Positions 1 to 12,388 of a DNA stretch of 64,000 bases are shown here, in pieces; position 1 is the first letter of the stretch, and each line of letters begins with the position of its first letter. The position numbers and the translations under genes were made by a program. The notes beneath the pieces are model-generated. The model was given only the letters and a program-made list of their open reading frames with translations, searched no databases and was not told the origin of the DNA. The DNA is from Epiperipatus broadwayi (Eukaryota > Onychophora > Udeonychophora > Euonychophora > Peripatidae): positions 1,162,001-1,226,000 of the forward strand of contig JAQFVV010012424.1 in assembly GCA_028023455.1 (NCBI GenBank), written 5' to 3'.

Positions 1-2350
1 ATGTCTCATTTTTTTTTTTGGACTTGGAAATAATGAAAAAATATTATGGATGTGTTAAAAGGCCTCATTTTGAAAAGTGTTTCTGGACTACTTTGAAAAA
101 TAGAAAATATGTTTAGACTGATGTATTGCATCAAATGGATAATAATTTGAAGGTGATTAACTTTATAACATTTAAAAATAAATGAACAATTTTTTATTAT
201 AAAATACCCATCTTATATATTTATATTGATATTTAAAAACACAAAATTAAAAAAAAAGCAGATGACTTTATTACACAAGAACTGATGTTTGAGTATCGAA
301 AGTGTCAGAACTATAATCAATCTGAGGACCTTATACTCCAAAAACTGATACTCTTACTACTACACCAAACTCCTACAAGATATAATTACCGACAAAAGTT
401 ACTGATATAAATAAATATTATCCAAGACAGAAAATTAAGAAAGATTTCATTAAAGTTCCTGTTGCAATTCTAAAATTGAGATGTTAAAATAATGGTGCTG
501 AAGCAATGGCAAATAATGGCCAACTATCTGTGATGATGATCAAGGGTTATAGCACTCTATCGCATATTTACTCTATCTGCTTTCAGATAGAGAACATATA
601 AAGACAATTAGAGATGGCGTTTGTCTTAAACTAAGTCGGGGGGGGGGGCAGAATATATGGAGGTTTATTATTATTATTTTTGTAGAAGATAACATGAAAA
701 GATATCTACTAAGAAATGAATGGAAAGATTAAAACAGAAATGGAAACATATATATATATAGCTATTTGTCTGTATCATTTTGAGATGCTATTACATTTTT
801 GCGAATCACGCATCACCGAAACATGAGAGCGATTTTTTTGTTGTTGATATTTGTTGTAATTCAAGTTAACATTAATGATCTGCTTTCGCAGTTTTATTTA
901 CTTCATAATCGTAATATGAAAACTCAAAGTAAATGTAAACATATTTGATTTCCAGGTACATTTGCATACCTGATTTCTGCTAACATCTGGTCTACATTTG
1001 AAAATGCAACCGTCGTAGTCATAATTATTTTAATTTCAACAATTTATAAATTATCACTATAGTTTTAAAGTAAAATGCTTAATGTATTTTTTATTTAATA
1101 TATACTATGAATATCTCACTATATACATTAAAAAAAAAACATTTAAAAAAAATAAATACTCAGCATAATTCTTTTCACGTTCTAGTTCATAAGATGTTAC
1201 ATTATTATGGAAATATAATACGCTCCTTCTAAACAAATCAGGTAATATTAAAAATAGGAAATCAAACCAATGCACCAGTGAATATTTGCACAGCTATCTG
1301 GAATTTTGTTTCCTTTAAAAACTACAATAACTTGATTATTTTTTTAAATTCTATTATTATCAAATATTATAATCTATTAGAAACATCTTAATATATAAAA
1401 TAAAACTGCAAATAGTTCTTACATTATTTGCTATTATCAATTTTTCAACTTTGCAATTTATTTTTTAAACTATTGCAAAGAATAAATAAGTTAAAATTTT
1501 TATTATTACCTGTCAGAAACTGCAAAATTACCTGACAACGATGAACTCTTATTTAGTTAAACTTTCCATCAGCAGAAAATTTCTAAAGTACTTAAAATTA
1601 TATGTAAAAGGTAAAGATAAACTTCATCAGTGAATGAAGATGGCATTCTATAATAATTGTATTTTTTGCTTGTAAAACTTTAATTTTAACTAGCATGTGA
1701 CCCAACTAGATTAGTTTGGGGCCTTTATCTTTTAAACTTTCCAAACTAATGGATAATCGCCTACAGCTTATTAAGAAAAAATCATGCCCTGTTTGTGATT
1801 TAAATGGACTGGATTTGAATATTAACAATATTGCTATAAAGATCTCAATAAAAAATGACATGTAACATGCCTTAAATAGAATGATTATTAAAATTTCCAG
1901 AACCATGATCAAATTAAATATCTACTCATTGCAATTTGATTTACAAATGACCACTTTTCCCACTCAAACACTTCATATAAATGCATTAATGTTCACTACT
2001 AATAATTTATTAAAAGTGATTATCTTTAGTCTAGATATAAACTTTAAACCTCAACTCAAGATTAATAGAGCTATTTTTAAATTATATTTAATCACACAGA
2101 GATCAACTTCTCTTTCTTTCCATGTGTAATATCTTTGAAGATATGCTTTAAACTTCCATTTCACCATGTATTCTTGAAACACATGAATAGAAAAATATTT
2201 TTCAGATGTCTTTATTTATGCATAGAGTGGAGGTTTTAGTATATGCTAAAAATATATATCTACTCTGAAAAGAGAGTTAAAGAGAAGTACTGCATGAAAA
2301 CAATTAGTGTAATGAAATTTCACTTATACAAAAAAATGAAATAAAGAGAT
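1..2350. other. AT-rich sequence, no gene recognised
   Basis: No convincing coding frame, RNA gene or repeat structure is visible. There is a short G homopolymer near 640 and scattered A/T runs. The only open frames are short and of low complexity, as expected by chance in AT-rich DNA. Confidence 0.6.
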
Positions 2351-2367
2351 ACAAATATTTTGTAGTA

Positions 2368-2599
2368 AATGCTTTTATTTGTCATGCATTAAAAACAAAA
2401 AAAAAGTTTCTTCAAACATAATTGGGTTTTTTACATTGAACATGAAATAAATGTGCAAGGGTCCCAGAAATTAATTAAGTCCATTTCTGTATGGACCCCC
2501 AACACACTTTTATTTTAAGTTTAATCTAAAAATCCCAATTGTGATTGAAGAAACAATTATTTTTTTGGTTTTTAGTGCATGACAAAAAAAAAAGCATTG
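2368..2599. repeat. Foldback (MITE-like) repeat A, copy 1
   Basis: The left arm (about 2370-2437, with GTCATGCATTAAAAAC) is repeated in inverted orientation on the right (about 2520-2598, with GTTTTTAGTGCATGAC). The middle contains CCAGAAATTAATTAAGTC. A second copy with the same arms and middle lies at 34193-34461. Two dispersed copies with inverted ends and no ORF fit a non-autonomous DNA transposon. The superfamily is not identifiable from the sequence alone. Confidence 0.6.
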
Positions 2600-3984
2600 A
2601 ATATAAGATATTTTTTATTTCTATTTATTTTTAAGTTTTTAGTATTGTATGGCAAACAAAAATGTCAAACAACATTGCACTTAAATGGACTTGACTAATA
2701 GTTTATATATATCAGATATTTCTGAAATAAGTTAATATGTATAGCCCTTATGTATATTTAGTATATGTCCATAATTATATAAAAAATTGCTTGCATCAGT
2801 TAAAACATATTGAAATTCTAAGATTGGCTTTTTATTAAAAAAAAGCCTAATAAAGCTAGATTGTAAAGCAACTTTCTTTAATACGTATATTTTTATTTTT
2901 AAAATAAGTTGTAAAGTGACTTTATTTTATTCTAACTTATCTGAAACAAAAAACTCATGCATTACTTAAAATGTATTAAACTCAATTTTAAAAGCTTTCA
3001 ATTGAAACCAAAAAATCTGTATACTGCCCTCTCATGTATCTTACTTAAACTATATCTATGAAAGAAACAAACAAACATACAGAGAATATAAATTGAATAA
3101 AACATATTTAAATTTACATTTTTAATTAATATTTTTAAAAATTCAAAAATGCAGGAATATTCCTTAAACATAATTTATAATTTCAATACAATTTCAGTTT
3201 TAAATTGGCTTAACATTGTTAAATTTATAAAATCATTAGTAATAATAATGAAATAAATTTATAGCTCATGATGTCATAAAAAGTTTGAGCACTGGAAGAG
3301 ATAGCTGCAGCCATGATCCACAGAGAAGTGATTGCTGCAGCCATGATCTGTGACATTAAGCTCCAGATGCATTCTCTCTACTCCTGCATTAATCATGAAA
3401 AACAATGAAATCATTACTGGCATTGATTTAATTTTCAGAACTAATCTGCTATAAATGTTTTAGCTTCAGATCAATCTTTTTAACATAATTTAGAATATCA
3501 ATAGTTTGGGACAATTTATTTTAAATGCTTCTAAAATAGTTGTACATTGTTTAATTTAAGATATCATCCATAAACATTTAACTCCAGTGATTCAATTAGC
3601 GTCATCAATAAAAAATACAAACTAAAATATATTATAGTAAATATCTCGTGATTTAGTTCTTAATGTATATATAGTTGACACATATGGGTTTTCAGCGAAT
3701 TTAATATTTAGATTTGTATCGAATTGCTTTTAATCAAAAATAATATTTTTTATTCTTTGCTTAGTGAAACGAGTTTTTATCACGTTTTGGGAAAATAATT
3801 GTTGAAAGAAATTTTTTTTATTCATTTTACAAGTGTTAACACTATTCAGTTTTGCACAATATAGTTAAGAAATAGTAATTCTGTTAAAGATGGATTCCTT
3901 TATTTATTTAACAACCATCCATCTTTTTAATTCACTGCAATGATCTATTTAGTTCAAATGGTTGATGAATAAGTTGAATACACT
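2600..3984. other. AT-rich sequence with a 15-bp direct repeat
   Basis: No gene is recognised. A 15-bp word, GCTGCAGCCATGATC, occurs twice at 3304-3318 and 3334-3348. The rest is AT-rich spacer. Confidence 0.5.
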
Positions 3985-4029
3985 CGTGCGCGCGCGCACA
4001 CACACGCACACACACACACATATATATAT
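3985..4029. repeat. Compound (CG)n(CA)n(TA)n microsatellite
   Basis: Alternating purine-pyrimidine tract running from GTGCGCGCG through CA repeats into TATATATA. Such tracts are prone to Z-DNA and slippage. It directly abuts the repeat B end that follows. Confidence 0.9.
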
Positions 4030-4125
4030 TGTTAAAAGGAGGTTGTCTTGACAATAGGTTAAAATTGTTAGTTGTTAGTAATATTGGGATTGTCTAAGTG
4101 TTGACTGATTTGAATGATATATATA
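4030..4125. repeat. Foldback repeat B, solo end
   Basis: Contains a GGAGGTTGTCTTGACAA-like block, then GTTGTTAGTAATATTGGGAT and a TGACTGATT end. It matches the right end of the complete repeat at 55254-55598. Only one arm is present, between TA-rich tracts on both sides. Confidence 0.55.
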
Positions 4126-6180
4126 TAGTCATTCTTTTATTTCTTTATCCACTCATCTTCTATTTTCCGACATTATATTTGATTATATATTCTATCTATT
4201 CACAAATTCATTCATCAAGTTATATTGCTATAACAATTTAAAAGCTGAAATCAAATAGGTAGAAACAGCCCATCAATACAATATTGTTGTTTGTTGGCTA
4301 ATATTTTTTTTTTTATCTTAACTATGACTTCTTTGTAACATCACTTTCTTTTCTATATAAGGTGCTATATCATAGTTTATAAATATCAAAATCTTTAACA
4401 ACATTTTACATTCTTTACTACATATTCTTTACACAAAAATTCTTAATACAGAATGTGAACAATACAAGAACAATTTTCCACTTTAATGTCATCTAGCATA
4501 AGTTTTGAGTAAGCAGTGAATTCAGTATTAAATACTAAATTCATAGTATTTAAATTCCTATCCTTAGACAAATACCAGCTTTTGATTTTATTAATGGGGC
4601 CTTAAATTTAAAGTTAAAAGAAATACAAATTAACATCCAGCACCTTTAACATAAATTTACCTATCAAGCTAAAAATTTGAAATTCACACTAGCCTAAGGT
4701 TTTAAACTTGACCTGCTTGAACAGTTAGTTATATAGTTCTGAATCAAGTTCAGTAAGATTATATTTCAGTATTTTCAGTCATTTATTAATTGCAGTTACC
4801 TTATTTCTCTGGTCAGAAATGCTAAACAAATCAACAAACTACCAACATAAAGCAATACCTATAGTCATTGATTATTCAAGCTTATGATAGATGGTGCTAA
4901 TGTATGGAGCTGCAATTATATTACTAAGCTAATAATATGATGATTTGTTATTGTTAGAACTTAAGATAATCATTAGAATATTAGAAATATATGCATAAGC
5001 TATTTTAATACCAAAAATATTCTGAAGACCAAAGCATGCATCAAACAAGATATTTGTAGCAATAATGAAAATGATGGTGGACTTAAGAACTACAAATTTT
5101 GGGATTAATCATAAACTGAGAAAAGAAAATATTTTGTTGGCAAAATAAATTGAAACTACTGTGTTCAGATTACATAAATAATTTATAATCCAATAGAAGG
5201 CAAATATGGACAAGAAAGTAAAAGGCAACCTTGTCTATAATATACATTTATAAACATAATGTAAATCTTTATTTAGGTAATATTTGCAATAAGGAATACT
5301 TAAACATTCAGTTTAAAGCAAGATTTAGTAAATATAATTATGACATAAGTGTCTTTTCTCATTTACATCAGACAACTCTATATTTATTCATTACTAGTTA
5401 TATGATTATTTGTTTAGTAAGTGAATAATGATACAGAATAATATTATTAGTTTCTTGTTAATTTATTATATTGTAAAATTATTCACTTGAATAACAAAGT
5501 ATGAATAAAGAAACTAGGAAAGGTATGCTGCATAGCTTTAGATTGGATCTAGTATTCACTGACAAGATAATCAGCCATAAATGAAAATGGTTGCCCACAT
5601 CCATTATACTATATTTCAGCACAGGTCATATCCATGAAACATTTGAAGTTAACAAAACTTTTTATCAATTTGACATTCACATTATTACTATTTACACAAT
5701 AACTATTATATATTGTAATAAGAAAATCAGTGTAGAAAAACAGAATAAGCACACTGTAAAATAAGATATTACATAATAACTAATTTCTGAATTTAATGGT
5801 GATAATACAAGACTATTGCTTTGTAGGAAGCTCCATCACCACTTCTATCAAACCCTGAACACCCCTTATCTAAAGTAGTTACAGACTTGATTTATATGGA
5901 TCCATTTGACTTACTTCAAATTTGTTACTATATATAATATTTCTTGTATACCCTTTATACAATGGAATACTTTATTATTTCACATTTTATTGGACAGTTT
6001 CAATTGTTCAACAGTCTTTTTCAGATCTTTTTTCAATACTATGTATTTAGAAAAAATATTAAAAATACTAAATATAACCTTTTAAATATTTTACCTGAAT
6101 ATATGATATTAATATTGCTTTTAACATATTGCATTTTTGTGATAGAGTAATGAAGTTATTTAGAAATCATTGTTCCAAAG
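4126..6180. other. AT-rich sequence, no gene recognised
   Basis: Open frames around 5231-5428 and 5944-6150 are short, rich in Ile/Tyr/Phe/Leu and lack any recognisable motif. I regard them as chance frames. Confidence 0.5.
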
Positions 6181-7000
6181 CAACCTTTATTAAGTTACTA
6201 TAACAGATCATATAGGCCCAAATGTTCAGGGAACACATTCTGTCACCTGCACCAGTGGGCCAAAGAGATTAGGTGACTCAAAGCAGTCCAACCTCCTTAC
6301 ATAATAAATTAGGTATTACCAGTATCTAAAAAAACAAATGAATCCTAAGTTCAAACATCAAGGAAGTCACAAAAAAGAGAAGCAAGGAACAGTCAATCAA
6401 GGGGATGCAACTGTCCATTTGTGGCAATAATCAATGTAGGGAAAATGGCTCTCAACCTGACTGTCAGATGCTTAAATGGCTTCCCCCAGACCTCATCCAT
6501 GACCAGATCTACCAGAACTCTACTTTGTGAAACCCCAGATCCACCCCTTGGACAAGGTTAATCCACCTTAGGCCCCCAATCACAAGTGAATTGGATACAT
6601 CTGGGTGTCCCATTGGTTAACCTGCCTGATCATTTCTTTTCTAAGTGTGGCAATGATTACCATTGCCACAGATCAATGAATCCTTCAGGACTGTCACCTA
6701 CACTCCTGAGACCAAAGTTTCAAGCAAAAGTCCATGACTTCCAATCCAACAGTCCAAATGGGTAGGAGCACACTCAGTATACCTGCCCAAAAATGTACTG
6801 TTAACCAAGGAAACATGACAACAATACTAATATGACAACAATACTAATATGGGCCAGTCCAAATGAGCCAAGACCACATTTGGTCTATCTACCCACTTAG
6901 ACTACAGAGAAATTATACAGGTGATTAATCACAAAATACAAATACATTGATTACAAAATTATATGTTGACAAGTACACAGATTCATTGTAGTCTTGAAAA
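6181..7000. other. Less AT-rich block, possible decayed repeat
   Basis: Base composition is clearly less AT-rich than the flanks, with many C-rich words, but no long open frame on either strand. It contains a perfect 17-bp tandem duplication (6815-6831 and 6832-6848). The composition change suggests inserted or decayed repeat DNA of unknown family. Confidence 0.35.
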
Positions 7001-8310
7001 CCATGGCTAGCCTTACCTGTGAACCATGAGAATACACCATTTGACCATACCAGTTTATACACTGAAGTCAGTGAAGATCGAAGTCTGCTTCACTCTGTTG
7101 TCAACTCTCGGTACATGTCAAATGTTCTAAATACTTGTTCAGCTCATCTGACTGCAAAGTTCTTCAGGGATTATAATCTAGCCTATATATTTCCATTTGG
7201 TTATTCCAATTATGAAAAAGTGTGATTAGCATTGTAGGATTCTTGCTTATTGTTTGGTTGTACAGCAGAGATTGATGGCAACCAACCTGTTCTAATAACT
7301 AGTTTCTGTAACCATGTTGTGAACTTGATTGTAGTAGGATTCCAACTGGGACTCTTGTATTAATCCTATTTGAATTCTTATCTTAATTGAAATCTAGGTC
7401 TTGATTAGTAATCAAGGTTTCAGTTGTGTAGTCTAAAAGTTTGAAAATAATCTTTGGATTATTCCTAATAATTGTTGGATTAAAAGAGGTCAAGTAAATT
7501 GCAGCTTCAATATCTCTGTTTGGATCTATAACATCATTTGAACTTATTTTTTTATCTTTAAATCATTGTTTTTTGGCTCAGGAAACACTTCATTGTAATT
7601 CTTTGTAGATTTGAAAATGTTCTATTTTTTGTGGTGCCCCAATCGCATTGGAAGTGGCCCAATAACTTTTGATCTAATCATCAGAAAAATCTAATTTTTG
7701 TGCAGAGCGATGGCTTAAAAAATAATCTATAATGTTTGATTCTAAAATCAAGATCAAATTCATATTTAAAATAATTTCCCCCTCCTACACTGTTTCGCCA
7801 CAGTCGATTCGACACAAAGATATCGTAACTTTTTTATTATGAACGAATTAACACTGGGATTTCTTTTTTTCTATAGTTTTATGATTACTTTTGTATCTAG
7901 TTTGTTTCTTGGTCTATTTCCTGTTCTCCCTGACTGGTTTGCAGCCATAGAAAGTAGCTTTACTTTATAAATATATGATGTTTAACGTGAAATTCTTAAG
8001 ACTATCTTTATTAAGCATTTTCCCCCCAACAATTTAAATGGAATTTGATTTTAAATAATTTTTCAATTAATCCTATCATTAAACTTAGGATTTCTAGTAA
8101 CTTTTTTTTTTTTTTAATTATTTAGTTTCATTTTAAAATCTTTTTTTAAGTTTTAACCTTGCTCAAATGATTCCAAGAGTTCCTTATACTGGCTTTTGCC
8201 TTTTTTAATGGCAGTCATTTGCATAGAACGAAACAATTGATAATTTAAAATACTTTTGAATGGAAACTGATTTAAAATTTCTTGTAAAAATGATGAAATG
8301 GTAAAACAAA
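7001..8310. other. AT-rich sequence, no gene recognised
   Basis: A 68-codon plus-strand frame begins at 7019, with no recognisable motif. I tested a minus-strand exon ending at the CACAG/GTAAGG-like site near 7015; all three frames have stops before a plausible acceptor. Confidence 0.45.
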
Positions 8311-8317
8311 TACTCAC

Positions 8318-8411
8318 CTACATCCTGGTAAACTTTTTCCCCATAAACTCAAAACTTGAAAGGGTAATGAGTCCCATCCTTCTGAAGCCAGTGAACAGAC
8401 AATTGCTCCAG
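8318..8411 (-). CDS. Candidate internal exon of an unidentified host gene
   Basis: Read on the minus strand, this 94-bp segment has a pyrimidine-rich tract ending TTTCCTGTTTCCAG immediately before it and a consensus donor, GTAG followed by GTGAGTA, immediately after. One frame is open throughout: skip two bases, then 30 codons starting GAIVCSLASEGW and ending WGKSLPGC, leaving two bases at the donor. The other two frames contain stops, one at the very last codon. I do not recognise the protein family. Both splice sites are strong and the peptide is not low-complexity, unlike chance frames here. If real, this part of the window is intronic to a minus-strand gene. A lone exon-like segment can also arise by chance. 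Confidence 0.3.
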
Positions 8412-8419
8412 CTGGAAAC

Positions 8420-9440
8420 AGGAAATGGACTATAGAGACATTGTTGTTAAAAAAATTTCCAAATAAGTAAAAGTCATTTTAATGTCACGATTTTAAAAAG
8501 AATGACAAAAAACTGAAGATGAGTTTGCTCATGAGTTCTCAATGTTATCTGTGATCCTGAATTACGTACATGTGTATCCTGTCCTAATAATTTAACCTCT
8601 TCATCCAACATTTTGAATTTTTTTTATTGCATTTGATTTTTTATCTGAGGCACTTTATCATTTTGTTTAATTGTGGCTCTTTATTGTATTCTATTCTCCC
8701 AATAATAACAAAAATGGCATGTGACTCTTCAATAAAAATTATGTTTAAGTTCACATAAAATGTTGTCTAAAAGCATCATTATTATTTATTTACTTCTCAT
8801 GCTTTAATCCAATGCAAATACATACAAACAATTGTGGATTTAATATCACCACTTTCAGGAAATTGCAAAATATACTGATCACTATTATAGCAATCTTGCC
8901 AGTGTGCTTTCAGAATATATTAAGTTAATTGAGTTAAATATCTTGATCAAATTTCCCTCTTTGATTTCCTAAAATACATCAAGTTTATGGTGACCACTTA
9001 TCTATAACTGAAATCAAACTCCTTCATGAAATCCTTGAGTGCACTTTTTGGTGGAATGAAATACAAGGATGTTTCAAAAAAGTTTCTGCAGAGATTAAGT
9101 GATCCAAATAAATAAGTGTGTCTCATACTTTAAAGCTAGTACATGCCATCAATATATTTTAAGACTCCTTTAGAGATTCCATGAAGAATTACTGCATCTA
9201 CATTGTTAACATTATAAAAACTGTTTAACCTTATTAAGCTGTGGATTAATGTTCACATCTAAATGAGACTATAGGTTGATAATATTATTAAATTCAGTCA
9301 GTTGAATTGTATCATAACTCAAAAGATGATAAATTCGCTTTATCTGTTCAAACTATCATTGTTATCTTATAAAGTTTCTAGTCATTTACTGGTCTAATAG
9401 AATTATATTATGATTTTTAAAGCCCATATATATAATTTTC
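8420..9440. other. AT-rich sequence, no gene recognised
   Basis: No repeat structure or convincing coding frame seen. Confidence 0.45.
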
Positions 9441-9446
9441 AATCTT

Positions 9447-9582
9447 TATCAATCCACTAGAAGATGAAGGTCTCTTCAAGTTCAACCCATCTTCTCTGAT
9501 CTGTAGTCCCTCTCTCCTTCATTCCCAGTACACATACTTATTTCATCCATTCATCTCACATGTGGTATCTTTCTAGGCCTTA
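9447..9582 (-). mobile_element. RTE LINE, 3'-terminal fragment
   Basis: The plus strand reads as the reverse complement of the RTE 3' end: CCACTAGAAGATGAAGGTCT corresponds to the complement of the terminal codons seen at 41780-41810. It continues into the segment encoding the HVRWMDE region. About 135 bp of the C-terminal coding end is present, the rest being lost by 5' truncation. Divergence from the two full copies is obvious, so this is an old insertion. Confidence 0.7.
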
Positions 9583-10692
9583 TATATAATCCAAACTAGT
9601 CATTATCAGATAATGATAGTATCATCTTTTTGTTGGCTCTTGAACTCCTGCTCATAAATTCCTATACCACTTACAAAGAAATGCCTTCAGTTTATTATAA
9701 TGCCAAGCAGAGATTATTACCTTTTGAAGTCTAGCAGTTTTGAGAGAATCAGCAAATTTTGGAATGAAATCTATTTTTTATTGCAATTAGCATTTTATCT
9801 TGGAGTAAATCAATAAACAATCTATCTATATATAATCAATTAATTATTAATATAATATTGATTTCATACGTATTACGATTTCTAACTGAGAATAGATAAG
9901 TTGAACCAAGTTAAAGTGAAAATCAGTTTAGCAAGAAATTTTTATCTATAAGACGTGAAAACAAAAAAATTTTCACTTTTCCATGCATATAAAAATTATT
10001 GGATTGCTATATATGAGAAAAACAGCAATTAAAATACTTAAACAGACTGGTATTGGAGTTTTACACTGCAGGTATGCAAAAACTTGTCATATGGTTTTGA
10101 CGCTTAAAAAAATTTAATGGAAAAATAAATAATGCTATATAAAATTAACTGAAGTTTACACTTTTTTTTTGTAACTAAATAATTCAGCACATTCTTAATT
10201 GTTAGACTAAGTTAACTTTAATAAATAATCAAGTCTTGCAATACGTTTTTTTAATAAATCAAGAGAAGTGAACAATGCTAGAATCTCATGCGAGAAGGCA
10301 ATACTCGCCGAGATAAACAAATATTGTTAGGGTTTACTGTTTTACTACATTGTTTAGATACCAATTTATTGACCAATATCTGGATGACTATTAGCCTATA
10401 AAAAAAAACAAAACTTACTTGAAACTTATATGATTTTTAAATCATGAAGATTTAGTCTTCGTGTTATGTTAATGATAGGCAGACGATCCTACCTGTATGT
10501 CAATGACACAACTTTTATATATATATATATATTAGTCAGACAATCAAATACAAATAATACTAGTTTTGTGATTTCAGTTTTTGAGTACAGTTTTAAATAG
10601 GATTTTTATTCGGATACATCATAAATGAATTCCAAATAAAAAAAAATATATGAGAAAATCTCATTAAAACTTTCAATTCATATCATTTTTAA

Positions 10693-12372
10693 CTATTTTT
10701 TATCCCTAGGATGAAGATCCCTCTATATTTAATTAATATTTAATTAAGTTTCTATAAGCTTTAACCCTTTTTTCTCACATCATCTTAGCACACTTCCTTA
10801 TTCCTTCTATTCACTTCACTTATGGTCTCTTTCAAGATCTTTCCATCTCTTGGAATCCAGTTTAAATTTTCAACTATCTACTATTATCTCTTCTAGAAAT
10901 ATATCTATCCCAGCTTTATATCTTTTTTCTTTTAATGATAAGAGTAATACATGTTCACTCTGTCACACATGTATTTCATTGTCAATCTTTTCTTGTTAAT
11001 CTTGACATACATCTCTCCATAAGTAGTCAGAAATTTCTGTATTGTTCTATTGTTAAGTATTCAAATCTCAGATCATAAGTAAGAACTGATAAAAGAAATT
11101 TATTAAAAACTTTCCTTTTCAAACACATAGGCATATTTTCTTTTAATATTATGTTATTTCTAACCAAAAGCACTTCATTCAAGCTTAATTGTTTCATTAA
11201 TTTCATTCATTATGTTTCCATCTGTATTAATGATCCGACTAAAGTATATGTAGTTGATAACTTCTTCTAATTCATCATTATCAATCTTTATTTTCTTCTT
11301 TTGAGAAATTCCATTGAAGATTTCTTTAATCTTTTTTAGCATTTATCTATAGATCTGCTGTTGTATTATTGCAACATTTCCTGAAGTATTGAAGCATTAT
11401 TAGCAAAAACAATTACTTCGTTTACAAAATTTAGATGACTTAAATAATCTCTACTTACTTTAAATTCTTTAGCTTCTTGTTTTAATCCACAAAACACTTT
11501 TTGCAAAACTGCTGTAAAAAGGTTTGGAGATATGAAGTGACATTTATTATAAATCCTTCTCAATGTTAATCTTCAAAGTATCGCTATGAGATATGATCAT
11601 TGCTATTGGAGTGTGATCAAAATTCTTCAGAATATGATAATATCCTTGATGTGTATGCTGATAATCTAATGCATTAATAACTGAAAAAATGCTTGGAGAA
11701 TCAAATGCTTTTTCCTAATCTACAAATCCAAAGCATAATGGCAACTCATATTCATTGATTTTTTTTATAACTTTTTTTCTTTTGCTTGTTAAAATCCTTA
11801 GTTCACTATAGATGAGTTGTGATTATCTTAGTAAAAATTTTGTATGTAACAGATAAATGATTGATAAATATGCATTTTTTAATTTCTTCTTTATAATCCT
11901 TTTTAAATATTAATATTAGTATGCATTCTTCGAATCATCTAAAACATCTTTATCATTTAGACATTTGGTATGTTACTTTGTCAATAATTTCTCTATTTCT
12001 TCACCTTCTCCTTTTAAGATAATAATTATAATTCCATTGTTAACTGGAACTTCTTTCTTCTTCATAGGTTTATAGGAATATTTCACTTCTTCATTTAAAA
12101 TCCAGAGCAATTAGATGATATAATAATCATAGGGAATACTTTTTCTTGCTCTTTATTGCTATAGAATATTTTATAGAACTTTTCCACACATTACATGATG
12201 TCATCTCTTTCTTCAGTAATAGTTCCATATTTTCTTTTTATTGCAGAAATATGTTTCTTATCAATACCAAAAAGTTTTACACTTTTGATACTTTTATAGG
12301 ATAATTCACAATTATATTTTCTTATATCATTATTAACTCCTTTTTGTACCAGTTTGCAAAATTCTCTCTCTC
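10693..12372 (-). mobile_element. RTE LINE, 5'-truncated decayed copy
   Basis: On the minus strand the segment corresponds to roughly residue 396 to the C terminus of the RTE polyprotein. A surviving 65-codon frame (11366-11563) encodes FTAVLQKVFCGLKQEAKEF and then FVNEVIVFANNAS, the region around reverse transcriptase motif C, with the FADD box decayed to FVNE. The GTACxAGTTTGCAAAATTC junction at about 12355 matches position 29988 of the full copy. Frameshifts and stops are frequent, so it is non-functional. It ends against a (CT)n(TA)n tract. Confidence 0.85.
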
Positions 12373-12388
12373 TCTCTATATATATATA

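Noticed and set aside
7015-7150. Minus-strand exon ending in a CACAG/GTAAGG donor
   Set aside because: All frames between the donor and a plausible acceptor contain stop codons.
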